Shown: positions 9,350 to 17,958 of the stretch, piece by piece
Numbering within the stretch: the stretch's first letter is position 1
Layout: every line of letters begins with the position of its first letter
From: Roseiarcus sp963820775
GTDB lineage: Bacteria; Pseudomonadota; Alphaproteobacteria; Rhizobiales; Beijerinckiaceae
Length of the DNA stretch: 64,000 bases
Direction of reading: 5' to 3'
Assembly (NCBI GenBank): GCA_963820775.1
Contig: CAWGBF010000015.1
Span: 806,001-870,000 of the forward strand
Position numbers and translations under genes: made by a program
The notes under the pieces: generated by a model
Databases searched by the model: none
What the model was told of the DNA's origin: nothing
Seen by the model: the letters and a program-made list of their open reading frames with translations, nothing else

Positions 9350-9365
9350 CTGTTCCGATCCTGCC

Positions 9366-10769
9366 ATGACCCAAACGGCGCAAACAGTCACCTCCCTCGG
9401 TCGCGCGCGATCCGTCGCCGGCGTGAGAAGCGCTGTTCGACGCGAGCTCATCGGATGGGCGTGGCTCGCTGTCGGCGCGCTCGCTGTCGCCGGCGTCTTC
9501 GCGCTTCTGCTCGCGCTGTCGCGTATTCCCGGCATGGAGAAGACGCCGTTCTGGCCAATCGACTTCTTCTACAAGGGGCTCGTCATCCACGTCGTGTTCT
9601 CGCTGGTAATCTGGCTGCAAGGCGTCTTCGCCTTCCTGGTCAGCGTCGCGACGCTGAAACTCGCCGGCGACGTGCGCGCTGCGCCGCTTGGACGGATCGG
9701 GCAGGGCGCCGTGCTCCTGGCTTTTCCCTGCCTGTTCGCGCCCGCTTTCCTCGAGGCGACGCAGCCTGCGCTCACCAATTACATTCCGATCATTCGCCAT
9801 CCGGCCTATGACATCGGCCTGTTGGCGCTGGCGTTGGGCGTGCTTGCGCCGGTCGTCCGCCTTCTTATCAATCTGCCCGGGCGGCTCGCCTCAGCGCCGC
9901 CGCTTGCGGTCGCGATGGCGCTTGGCGGTTTCGTCTACGTTCTGGCCTTGGCGTGTTTCGGCGTCGCCACCACGCTGCTTGCGTATAAGGGCGAGCTGGC
10001 GTCGCGCGAGGAATTGTTCTGGGGAGGCGGTCACGTGCTGCAATTCGTCTACGCCGCCCTCTTGGTGACGAACTGGTCGATCCTTGCGCGCATGAGCCTT
10101 GGCGAAGAGGCGGTCGATTACCGCGTCTTCCTTGCCTCCGTGGCCCTCATTGCGCTGATCGCCGTCGCGGCGCCGGCGTTCTACGCGACTTTCGCTCCCT
10201 TCTCCGACAATCAGCGCGAGGCGTTCCGTCTGCTGCAATTTGGGATCGCCGCGCCGACGCTGATCTTCGCCGTTTCGCTTGCAACGCGCGCCCTTCGAGC
10301 GCCTTCGCCATGGCCGTGGCTCGATCCGGCCTTTTTCACTCTCGCCATATCACTGGCTTTATTCGCGCTGGGCGGCGTGATGGGGTTCCTGATCAACGGC
10401 TCCGACACCCGCACGCCGGCGCACTATCACGCGGTAATCACCGCAGTCAGCGTCTCGAGCGCTGGCATGCTGCTCACTTATGGACTCAAGGAACTGGGCA
10501 AGCCCTCTGCGCCGGCGCGCGCGACGCGCGTCCTTATCGGCCTCTATGGCGGCGGTCAGTTCGTTGCCTCGATCGCGATGTTCGTCGCCGGCGGTTATGG
10601 CGCCCTGCGCAAGACTCCGTCCGGCGCCGGATCGCTCGACACAGTCGCAGCCGCCGGCATGGCGGTGCATGGGATCGCTTCGATCTTCACCATCCTGGGC
10701 GGCGCGGCTTTTGTCGTTGTCGCCATCCGCGCGCTATGGCGGGCAAGTCCGGCGCGCTCGACTGCGTGA
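9366..10769 (+). CDS. Divergent heme-copper oxidase subunit I-like protein
   Basis: A 467-residue, about twelve-helix membrane protein from ATG 9366. Heme-ligand-like histidines are seen at residue 75 (GLVIHVVFSL, helix II position) and as the pair 333/335 (PAHYHAVITA, helix X position). Residue 213 (FWGGGHVLQF) fits the helix VI CuB ligand. I find no His-His pair in the helix VII region (about residues 238-260) and no tyrosine four residues after His213. It therefore resembles COX1/cbb3/NorB subunit I but seems to lack a full CuB site. It follows ctaB and DUF420, with no CuA subunit II nearby. Function uncertain: oxidase relative, electron-transfer subunit or sensor. Confidence 0.75.
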   Translation: MTQTAQTVTSLGRARSVAGVRSAVRRELIGWAWLAVGALAVAGVFALLLALSRIPGMEKTPFWPIDFFYKGLVIHVVFSLVIWLQGVFAFLVSVATLKLAGDVRAAPLGRIGQGAVLLAFPCLFAPAFLEATQPALTNYIPIIRHPAYDIGLLALALGVLAPVVRLLINLPGRLASAPPLAVAMALGGFVYVLALACFGVATTLLAYKGELASREELFWGGGHVLQFVYAALLVTNWSILARMSLGEEAVDYRVFLASVALIALIAVAAPAFYATFAPFSDNQREAFRLLQFGIAAPTLIFAVSLATRALRAPSPWPWLDPAFFTLAISLALFALGGVMGFLINGSDTRTPAHYHAVITAVSVSSAGMLLTYGLKELGKPSAPARATRVLIGLYGGGQFVASIAMFVAGGYGALRKTPSGAGSLDTVAAAGMAVHGIASIFTILGGAAFVVVAIRALWRASPARSTA

Positions 10770-10827
10770 CAAGAGCGGCGGCGGTGTACAACGTCGCTTG
10801 TGATTCGTGTTCCGCGGACTTTCGCAG

Positions 10828-11740
10828 TCACAAGGCGGCCATGAAACCTGACACAACTCTTTCGATCGGCCCGATATCGACCCTATCTGGAAGCAGCGCA
10901 TAGATGTCTCCGCCCAAATCGGCGGGCATCTTTGAGCCCTTTTCCCTGACAATCAGTACGTTCCGCTTGCCCTTTAGCCCAATGAAATAGCCGGCCTCAA
11001 ACACCACGTTGTCTCGCGGAGCCGAGATGTCCAGCTGGTCTTTGTCGGCCAGATCATCGTCCTTGGTGAAGAGGAATATCCCCGCATTGCAGCGCGAGGC
11101 GGCCTCCTCGATCTGAGCCAGAATGGAGCGACCTGCAATAAAGTCGGTCTGCCAGTCCAGAACGGTGACTCCAGTGCTTTGAAGAAAGTGCTTGAGGCTT
11201 GCCGCCGTCGCCCGGGAACTGCTGCAGTAGCCCAGAAAAACATCTCGTCTCGCATAGAGCTGCATTCTCCAATAGCCGAACGGAACGCGAAACTGCTCGG
11301 TTTTCAGCCATCCTGGGTCTGCTGTCGCCGGTATCTCACCGACGAATCCTCCAAAAGTCGGGTCGAAGACAACGCGTCGCATGACATCGTGTTGTACGAG
11401 CACCAAGGTCGGAAGACCTAGCGTACGAGCAAGCGCGCCTTCGTAGTGGTTGAACTCCGTCGGAAGGCGCGCCCCACGTCCCTCGCTGTCTTGAAAATTC
11501 CAACGCGCCATACCTATGATCGCCGTCCCCACGCAGCGTCGGGCGATTTCTTCGGCGTCACGGGCGCCCCAGGCCCTTGACGAGGCGAGACCAGGCTTCC
11601 CTCGCGGATTTGTGAAGACCTCGGGGGTGTATCCAAGATTTCTCAATCTCGTCGACGATCGCCCACTTTAAATCGTTCATGCTAGTCGGCAACCAATGGT
11701 CCGCTGGTAAGCTTACATAAATGCGCCTTGTTATGTTCAT
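10828..11740 (-). pseudogene. TIR-domain (CAP12/Pycsar-effector type) protein, frameshifted
   Basis: The N-terminal frame starts at ATG 11740 (MNITRRIYVSLPADHWLP) and reads ...AIVDEIEK before running off. Moving one base near 11637-11641 (an extra base after the AAA of GAGAAA) joins it to LGYTPEVFTNPRGK, open to 10828. The restored protein of about 303 residues has an N-terminal Rossmann-like domain resembling nucleoside deoxyribosyltransferases, then a TIR-like domain: VFLGYCSSS, NAGIFLFTKDDDL and PRDNVVFEAGYFIG. That last motif is typical of PF10137, the NAD-cleaving effectors of CBASS and Pycsar anti-phage systems. No cyclase gene is adjacent. It could be a decayed defence gene or carry a sequencing indel. 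Confidence 0.75.
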
Positions 11741-11933
11741 GCGGACCTCGCTCGAAACTAAGTCTCTTGTTCTCTCTCCTTTACATCGCGCAACTTTACA
11801 TTGGGCAACCGCTCGATGTCAAAATGGGCGACCCGCAATGGACCGGTGTTGCTTACCTTTTCTCCCACCTCGGACCGACGCTCGCGCACTGAGTCTGCCC
11901 CCACAGCGACGAAAGGAAGCCGCAACTCACCCG

Positions 11934-13010
11934 TCAGTCCCCTTCGGGATCGCCTTGCTCCCTCTCGGTGGCGCGCAGGTGGACGACCGCAAGGCCGAAG
12001 AGGGCGAGCGCCAGCGCCTGATGCGGTAGCGCAAGCGCGATTGGCGCGACGGCTAGCAGCGTCGCCACGCCGAGCGCGACCTGGAGCAGAGCGACCGCGG
12101 CGAGGAGCACAGCGCGGCTCGCGAGCGGCGAGCCCGGCGCGGCGCGCAGCGCAACGATCGCCTGAACAATTGCGAAGGCGACGACTGTATAGGCGATCAT
12201 CCGGTGGTCGAACTGCGCCGTCGCCGGATCGCCGAAGATCGCTTGCAGCGGATTGGGGCGAAACGCCTCTCCTGGTACAAGGCTCGATCCCATGAGCGGC
12301 CAGGTGTTGTAGATGAGGCCGGCGCGTAAGCCCGCGACCAGCGCGCCGAGGCCGAGCTGACAGAAGATAAGCGCCGCGAAGATCCAGGCCGAAATCGCGA
12401 AGCCGCGCGTCGCCGTCGCCGCCCGCGTCCGTTCGCTTAAGCCGACCGCGGCGTAGATCAGCGCGCCGAAGGTTGCGGCGGCGATCATGAGGTGCAGCGC
12501 CAATCGTTCCTGCGCCACCTCGGTGCGCTCGCTCAGGCCTGAGCTCACCATCCACCAGCCGACAATCGGCTCGAGAGCGAGTAGCCCCGTCGCGACCGCG
12601 ACCTGGCGGCCGAGCGCGCCCTTGAGCTGACCTTTCCACCAGAACCATAAGCCCGGCAGGATGAACGCCGCGCCCACGACGCGGGCCAGCAGGCGATGGG
12701 CCCATTCCCACCAGAAGATCGCCTTGAAGCCATCGATCGTCATGTCTGGATTGAGCGTGGCGAATTGCGGGATTTGCTTGTATCGGTCGAACTCGGCCTG
12801 CCATTCCGCGCCATTCAGCGGAGGGAGGATTCCCGTGACCGGCTTCCATTGGGTGATGGAGAGGCCGGATTCCGTCAGCCTTGTCGCGCCCCCGACCAGC
12901 ACCATCAGAAAGATAAGGCCGGCGACCGCGATCAGCCAAAAGCGAACGGCGCCGCGAACATCAAAGCTTGCTGTTTGGACGGCGGCGGGCGCGCTGCGGG
13001 TCAAGGCCAT
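11934..13010 (-). CDS. ctaA: Heme A synthase (COX15/CtaA)
   Basis: A 358-residue protein with eight hydrophobic helices. It oxidises the C8 methyl of heme O to a formyl group, giving heme A for aa3-type oxidases. Seen: GGATRLTESGLSITQWKPV after helix 1, EWAHRLLARVVG (conserved heme-ligand histidine), LALHLMIAA, LRAGLIYNTWPLM and FDHRMIAYTV, all classical type-2 CtaA segments. ATG 13010 is used. It is separated from ctaB by the TIR gene and lies on the opposite strand, but both enzymes act in sequence in the same pathway. Confidence 0.93.
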   Translation of the reverse strand: MALTRSAPAAVQTASFDVRGAVRFWLIAVAGLIFLMVLVGGATRLTESGLSITQWKPVTGILPPLNGAEWQAEFDRYKQIPQFATLNPDMTIDGFKAIFWWEWAHRLLARVVGAAFILPGLWFWWKGQLKGALGRQVAVATGLLALEPIVGWWMVSSGLSERTEVAQERLALHLMIAAATFGALIYAAVGLSERTRAATATRGFAISAWIFAALIFCQLGLGALVAGLRAGLIYNTWPLMGSSLVPGEAFRPNPLQAIFGDPATAQFDHRMIAYTVVAFAIVQAIVALRAAPGSPLASRAVLLAAVALLQVALGVATLLAVAPIALALPHQALALALFGLAVVHLRATEREQGDPEGD

Positions 13011-13331
13011 GGGAGGATGCGAAAGCTTGTGTCCGCAACGGCTCAGTGAGCAGTTGAAGCCCCGCCTTTTGTCTCAAACATGTCCAAGGCGCAATGCAAC
13101 CCTATCGCCGGCGGCGGATCAGCTTGTCGAGGATGCGGCGGTGGCCGGGATTCGCCGGAGCGGGAACATGAGGGCCCAGCGCGCAATTTTGTCGAACAAT
13201 TGTTTTGGAAAAACGAAACTATATGATAAAAATTTTCCTACGGGCGGAATCAAGGCTCGTGCTTCGCGCGGGCTGGCTATGAGGTGAGAAATGACCCGCC
13301 ATGAGGGGCATTGGAGGCGGAGGCCTGAGAC
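13011..13331. other. Intergenic, AT-richer upstream of ctaA
   Basis: No gene is seen. The segment around 13190-13250 is clearly AT-richer than its surroundings and may hold the ctaA promoter. No operator or RNA gene was recognised. Confidence 0.4.
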
Positions 13332-13456
13332 GGAAGAGTTTTTTTATTTGAATCGGTTGTAACCCATTGAAAAAAGTCCCGATTCGTAAAAATAAACGCT
13401 GTTAAACGCGAGCTAATTTACTAACGTTTCTCCTCATTTATTGGCGTTTATTGACT
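13332..13456 (+). repeat. AT-rich dispersed repeat, copy A
   Basis: This stretch matches the reverse complement of 19899-20022. Both contain TTGAATCGG(T/C)TGTAACCC, then AATAAACG and TTTACTA(A/G)CGTTT. Each copy carries several AAACG/CGTTT motifs in both orientations, so it can fold or offer paired binding sites. Base composition differs sharply from the host. Copies A and B lie in opposite orientation 6.4 kb apart around the hom-recJ block. No transposase or integrase is adjacent. Confidence 0.75.
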
Positions 13457-13750
13457 TTCGCCTGGGCGTTTTTTGGAACGGATTCGCGTTGCGGACGAAG
13501 CGGGATTTTGAAAAGGGCTTGGACTGGCGGCGCTCCGTCAGCATCAAAAGCTGGGACGATCACGCGGTCGTGAACACGCCAAGTCGTATGATCGAGGTCA
13601 GCAAGATTGTCAGGGCGTAAGAAAAGAGTGCCGCGGAAAATCCTTAGGCTTTGCTGCTGGCGCATCGCGGCATTGCTGCAAAAACAATTGCCGTTCTGTT
13701 CACGCTGTGTCATGAGCGCGCATCCCCAACAACCAGTCGTCTAGGAACCA

Positions 13751-14167
13751 ATGTCTTTTCTGAACGGCAATAAGTTTGCTGATCGCCAGGCCGCCGCCGC
13801 CAAGGCGCGGAAGGAAATGGCGGAGAAATTTCTCGCCAATTCGAAGTACGATCCTGCAGATCCCGCGGTCGTCGAGCGCCAGGCTAAGCGGAAGGAGATC
13901 CTCGAAGCGCGAAAAGTTCGCGACGCCGAACGCGCAAAGCGCAAGGCGGAACAGGAGGCGGCTGAAGCCGCCCGCCGCGCCGCCGAGGAGGCCGCCCGCC
14001 AGGAGCAGCTGAGGCTCGAAGCGCTTGCACGCGAGGCCGAAGCCCAACGCCAGCGCGAAGAGGCCGAGCGGCTCGAGTATGAACGGAAGCTTGAGCGGGA
14101 CGCGCGCTACGCCGCGCGCAAGGAGCGAAAGAAGAAGCGGAAGTCGGCCGCCGAACGATACGGTTGA
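13751..14167 (+). CDS. DUF6481 coiled-coil protein
   Basis: A 138-residue protein from ATG 13751. Residues about 15-130 are almost wholly Ala, Glu, Arg and Lys in heptad-like order, predicting one long charged alpha helix, ending in KKKRKSAAERYG. The opening MSFLNGNKFADRQAAAAKARKEM and length fit DUF6481, a family of unknown function common in alphaproteobacteria. There is no signal peptide or membrane segment. It is a single-gene unit upstream of hom. Function unknown; RNA or nucleoid association is only a guess from charge. Confidence 0.7.
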   Translation: MSFLNGNKFADRQAAAAKARKEMAEKFLANSKYDPADPAVVERQAKRKEILEARKVRDAERAKRKAEQEAAEAARRAAEEAARQEQLRLEALAREAEAQRQREEAERLEYERKLERDARYAARKERKKKRKSAAERYG

Positions 14168-14252
14168 GCCGCCCGTCCGCCCTTGATTTCCAGCCGCAAC
14201 TCGGGACACTTCGCTCGAGATCAAGTTCTCCGCCGGGCGGAGCGAGGAGATA

Positions 14253-15560
14253 ATGACGAACCCGCTTCGCCTGGGCGTCGCCGGTCTCGGGGTGGTGGGG
14301 ACGGGCCTCATTCGGCTTCTTCAGCGCCAATACGCCGGGTTGGTCATGCGAGCGGGACGCGACCTTGCGGTGGTCGCGTACAGCGCGCGGAGGAAGGGCG
14401 ACCGGGGAGTCGACCTCGGCGACGCTGCTTATTTCGCCAATCCAGAGGCGCTTGCCGCCACCGCCGACATTGACCTTTTCGTTGAATTGATCGGCGGCGC
14501 CGATGGCGTCGCATTCGACGCCGTCAAGGCCGCGCTTTCGCGCGGAGTTTCGGTCGTCTCCGCGAATAAGGCGATGCTCGCCGCGCATGGTTTCGAACTC
14601 GCGGCTATGTCCGAGCGATCGGGAGGGCAATTGTTCTTCGAGGCGGCGGTCGGCGGCGGCATACCGGTCATCAAGACCCTGCGAGAGAGTTTGGCCGGCA
14701 ATTCAATTCAGCGCGTTTCCGGCATACTCAATGGCACCTGCAACTACATCCTATCGCGCATGGAGACCGAGAATCTCCCGTTCGAGGCTTGCCTCAGCGA
14801 GGCTCAGAAACTTGGCTACGCGGAGGCCGATCCAGGGTTTGACGTCGGCGGCTTCGACACCGCCCACAAACTCGCAATCCTCGCCTCCCTCGCTTTCGGC
14901 GCCAAGATCGACGCGGGCGCGGTTTCGGTCGAAGGGATCGAAACAATCACGCTCGCCGACTTGAGCGCCGCGGACGAACTTGGATTTCGGATAAAGCTCT
15001 TGGGCGTCGCCGAACGAACCGCCCACGGCGTTGAGCAGCGAGTGCATCCGACGATGGTCGCCAAGAGCGCGCCGCTCGCCCAGACCATGGGCGTGCTCAA
15101 TGCGGTTTCCATCGAAGGCGACGCGATCGGGGAACTGACGTTGGTCGGACCGGGAGCAGGCGGCGATGCGACCGCGTCGGCGGTGGCGGGGGACATTGTC
15201 GACATCGCGCGCGGGATCCGCGTGCCGCCGTTCGGTCGGCCTGCTGCATCGCTTGTCGAGGAAGATCGTGTGCCGATGCAGCGGCACGAGGGCGGCTATT
15301 ACGTGCGGCTTGCAGTCGTTGACCGTCCGGGCGCCATGGGGGCGATCGCGGCGCGGATGGGCGACCAGCTCATCTCGCTCGAGGCGATCATGCAAAAGCG
15401 CGCCGCGAGAGAGGCGGCGGGCGCCGGCGTTGTGCCGGTTGTGCTCATGACCCATGGCACGACGAAATCGTCGATCCGGGAGGCGCTCGCGCGTACAGTC
15501 GAGGACGGCGTGGTGCGCGAGAGGCCCCAGGTGATCCGCATCGAACGCGAAGCGTCGTGA
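14253..15560 (+). CDS. hom: Homoserine dehydrogenase
   Basis: A 435-residue enzyme that reduces aspartate semialdehyde to homoserine with NAD(P)H, feeding threonine, methionine and isoleucine synthesis. Seen: N-terminal Rossmann motif GVAGLGVVGTGL, ELIGGADGVAFD, SANKAMLAAHG, the catalytic-region signature ILNGTCNYILSRME, AEADPGFDVGGFDTAHKLAIL, and a C-terminal ACT-like regulatory domain (YYVRLAVVDRPGAMGAIAARM), probably for threonine feedback. AGGAG precedes ATG 14253. The partner homoserine kinase lies at 37193-38158. In many relatives glpX and recJ follow; here three other genes separate hom from recJ. Confidence 0.95.
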   Translation: MTNPLRLGVAGLGVVGTGLIRLLQRQYAGLVMRAGRDLAVVAYSARRKGDRGVDLGDAAYFANPEALAATADIDLFVELIGGADGVAFDAVKAALSRGVSVVSANKAMLAAHGFELAAMSERSGGQLFFEAAVGGGIPVIKTLRESLAGNSIQRVSGILNGTCNYILSRMETENLPFEACLSEAQKLGYAEADPGFDVGGFDTAHKLAILASLAFGAKIDAGAVSVEGIETITLADLSAADELGFRIKLLGVAERTAHGVEQRVHPTMVAKSAPLAQTMGVLNAVSIEGDAIGELTLVGPGAGGDATASAVAGDIVDIARGIRVPPFGRPAASLVEEDRVPMQRHEGGYYVRLAVVDRPGAMGAIAARMGDQLISLEAIMQKRAAREAAGAGVVPVVLMTHGTTKSSIREALARTVEDGVVRERPQVIRIEREAS

Positions 15561-15561
15561 G

Positions 15562-16512
15562 TTGGCGTCCTCGATCGTCACAAGAGCGGCTGCGGCCGAA
15601 GTCGAGGACCGCCGGATGCGGATTCTCGCGATCGCGCTCATGTGCGGGGCGATGGTCTGCTTCACGGGGCTGGATAGTTGCGCGAAATGGCTAAGCGCTT
15701 CTTTGCCGATCACGCAAATCATATGGACGCGCTACATCGGGGCGTCGCTGATCGCTCTCGCCGGATCGCGCGCGCTGTCGCGGCCGGTCGCCCTGCGCTC
15801 GAAGCGGCCCTGGTTGCAGCTCTTGCGTTCGACGCTGCTTTTCGGCTCGACGAGCGCGAACTTACTCGCCGTCCATCAGTTGCAGCTGTCTGAGACCGCA
15901 ACAATTTCCTTTCTCACGCCCATCTTCGTCGCGCTTCTTGCCGGACCCTTGCTGGGCGAAAAGGTGAGTACTGAGCGCATAATCGTCATTGCGATCGGAT
16001 TTCTCGGAGTTGTGATCGCCACCCGCCCGGGGACGACCGCGTTTCAACCGATTGTGCTCGTTGCGATCGCTGGTGTGGTCTGCAATTCCGGTTATGTGCT
16101 GGCGACCCGCAAGCTCGCCGGAGCGGATGCGGCGCAGACGACGCTCGCCTGGACGCAGATCGCGGGGATCGTCTGTTTGACTCCGATATTGCCTTGGGTC
16201 TGGCAGCAGCCCGCGAGTGCGGGAGCCTGGCTGCTCATGGGCGCGTTGGGCGTCTTCGGGACTGCCGGCCACGGGCTTTTGATTGTGGCGCACCGGTTTG
16301 CTCCAGCGCCGATCCTCACGCCCTTTACCTATACCCAGCTCATCTGGATGATCATTTCTGGCGTGGTGGTCTTTGGCGATTGGCCCGCCGCCGCCACTCT
16401 GGTCGGGGCGGCTTTGGTCGTCGCTTGCGGCGCCTATCTTGCGCTCAGAGAGCGCAGGGGACGGCGCGTCGCGACAGCCGCAGCGGTTGACGTCGAGCCA
16501 AAAGTCCAGTAG
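15562..16512 (+). CDS. DMT-family (EamA) transporter
   Basis: About 316 residues with ten hydrophobic helices in two similar halves, the drug/metabolite transporter fold. Seen: CFTGLDSCAKWL in helix 1, QIIWTRYIGA in helix 2, TISFLTPIFVALLAGPLLGEK before the mid-loop, and APILTPFTYTQLIWMIISG in the second half. The frame opens with TTG at 15562, one base after the hom stop, suggesting coupling; ATG 15616, just before helix 1, is the other likely start. The transported compound is unknown; amino-acid export would fit the hom neighbour but is inference. Confidence 0.85.
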   Translation: MASSIVTRAAAAEVEDRRMRILAIALMCGAMVCFTGLDSCAKWLSASLPITQIIWTRYIGASLIALAGSRALSRPVALRSKRPWLQLLRSTLLFGSTSANLLAVHQLQLSETATISFLTPIFVALLAGPLLGEKVSTERIIVIAIGFLGVVIATRPGTTAFQPIVLVAIAGVVCNSGYVLATRKLAGADAAQTTLAWTQIAGIVCLTPILPWVWQQPASAGAWLLMGALGVFGTAGHGLLIVAHRFAPAPILTPFTYTQLIWMIISGVVVFGDWPAAATLVGAALVVACGAYLALRERRGRRVATAAAVDVEPKVQ

Positions 16513-16555
16513 TTTAATCAATATTAGATCTTGGGCGGCCGAACAGGCTTCGTCA

Positions 16556-17338
16556 ATGTTTCATGGCATCGATCCTGTCTTCGCGGTTTCCGGGCTGGCC
16601 ATCGGGCTTTTGGTCGGATTTACCGGAGTAGGCGGCGGCTCCTTGATGACGCCGCTGCTCGTGCTGGTCTTCGGGGTCCATCCGGCGACCGCCGTGGGGA
16701 CTGACCTTCTGTACGCGGGCGTCACCAAAATCAGCGGCGGGGCGGTGCACGCCTATCACGGTTCGGTCGACTGGAGGATCACGCGTCGTCTCGCCTACGG
16801 GAGCGTGCCTGCAGCGCTGTTGTCGCTTCTGCTGCTCGCGCATCTGGGGTCGTCCTCCAAAGCGAGCGGAGGAATCATCAGCACGACGCTTGGAATCGCC
16901 CTGATCATGACTGCGGTTACGCTCATTTTCCGCAAGGCGATGCTGGCCCGCCTGGCGCGGGTTATGGACGGCGCAAGCGAGAACACCATCAGCGTTCTCA
17001 CCATCGCGCTCGGCGCGGTTCTCGGTGTCCTGGTGACGATCTCGTCCGTTGGCGCCGGCGCCATCGGCGCGACGGTTCTGCTGACGCTTTATCCCAAGTC
17101 TCCAATCGTCCGCATTGTGGGGTCGGATATCGCGCACGCGGTGCCGCTGACGCTGATCGCCGGCGCCGGGCATTGGTGGCTCGGATCCGTCGACTTCCAT
17201 ATGCTCGTTTCCCTGCTCGTCGGGTCGATCCCGGGCATTATGATTTCCAGCCACTTCGCTTCTCGGGTTCCTGACCACGTCTTACGCCCGATCCTGGCAG
17301 GCACGCTTGCAGTCGTCGGCGGGCGCCTCGCGTTCTGA
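16556..17338 (+). CDS. TauE/SafE-family membrane transporter
   Basis: A 260-residue inner-membrane protein from ATG 16556 with seven to eight hydrophobic helices. Signature segments are GLLVGFTGVGGGSLMTPLLVL in two TauE-type halves, TAVGTDLLYAGVTKISGG, and SSVGAGAIGATVLLTLYP. Members export or import sulfite, sulfoacetate or other organosulfur and organic anions. It lies 43 bases after the DMT transporter in the same direction and before a VOC protein. Substrate unknown. Confidence 0.85.
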   Translation: MFHGIDPVFAVSGLAIGLLVGFTGVGGGSLMTPLLVLVFGVHPATAVGTDLLYAGVTKISGGAVHAYHGSVDWRITRRLAYGSVPAALLSLLLLAHLGSSSKASGGIISTTLGIALIMTAVTLIFRKAMLARLARVMDGASENTISVLTIALGAVLGVLVTISSVGAGAIGATVLLTLYPKSPIVRIVGSDIAHAVPLTLIAGAGHWWLGSVDFHMLVSLLVGSIPGIMISSHFASRVPDHVLRPILAGTLAVVGGRLAF

Positions 17339-17441
17339 ACGGGCGAGAACGGCCGGGCTTCTCGAAGCTGACGTTTGTACTTATCGTCCGCAGCCGGTCA
17401 CACTATTTGCCGCGATCATTTGAACGCGTCCGGAGAAGGCG

Positions 17442-17867
17442 ATGGCGGAACGGGGCGGCGCCCCGGCGATCGAGGGCGTCCTAGAGACGTCGCTCTACGC
17501 GCGCGACCTCAAACGTACGGCGTCGTTCTATCGCGATCTGTTCGGATTCAAGGCGCTCGTCGATTCGCCGCGGCTGGTCGCCTTCGAGATCGCGCAGCGC
17601 AGCGTCTTGCTGGTGTTTCAGGCCGGCGCAACCGAGCACGACGTCGTCGATCCGGGCGGCGCAATTCCCGGGCACGATGGCCGCGGGCGCCTGCACCTCG
17701 CATTCTCGATCGGGGCCGATGATGTCGACGCCTGGCGCAAGCGGCTTTCCGACCGCGGGGTGAACATTGTTGCCGAATATCGCTGGCCGCGAGGCGGGTT
17801 GAGCCTCTACATGCGCGATCCCGACGACGCGCTGGTGGAATTGGCGACGCCCGGCCTCTGGTGGTGA
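17442..17867 (+). CDS. VOC-superfamily (glyoxalase/dioxygenase fold) protein
   Basis: A 141-residue protein with GGAGAAGG upstream of ATG 17442. The two-module VOC pattern is visible: ETSLYARDLKRTASFYRDLFGF, then RLHLAFSIGADDVDAWRKRL and a final SLYMRDPDDALVELATPG. Putative metal ligands are His in RLHLAF and Glu in VELATP. Family members include glyoxalase I, fosfomycin-resistance enzymes and dioxygenases, so only the fold is assigned. Confidence 0.8.
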   Translation: MAERGGAPAIEGVLETSLYARDLKRTASFYRDLFGFKALVDSPRLVAFEIAQRSVLLVFQAGATEHDVVDPGGAIPGHDGRGRLHLAFSIGADDVDAWRKRLSDRGVNIVAEYRWPRGGLSLYMRDPDDALVELATPGLWW

Positions 17868-17958
17868 AGCGCTGTCGGCGGCCTTTGCGCTCGAAGCGCC
17901 TGGGGAGGACGGACGCTCAAACAGCGCAAATTCCTTCCGGATCAGCACGCCTTCTGGC

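Noticed and set aside
13438..13713. 91-codon minus-strand frame next to repeat copy A
   Set aside because: Its last codons lie inside the repeat, no good ribosome site or known family is seen, and composition is mixed; it might be a fragment but I cannot support it.
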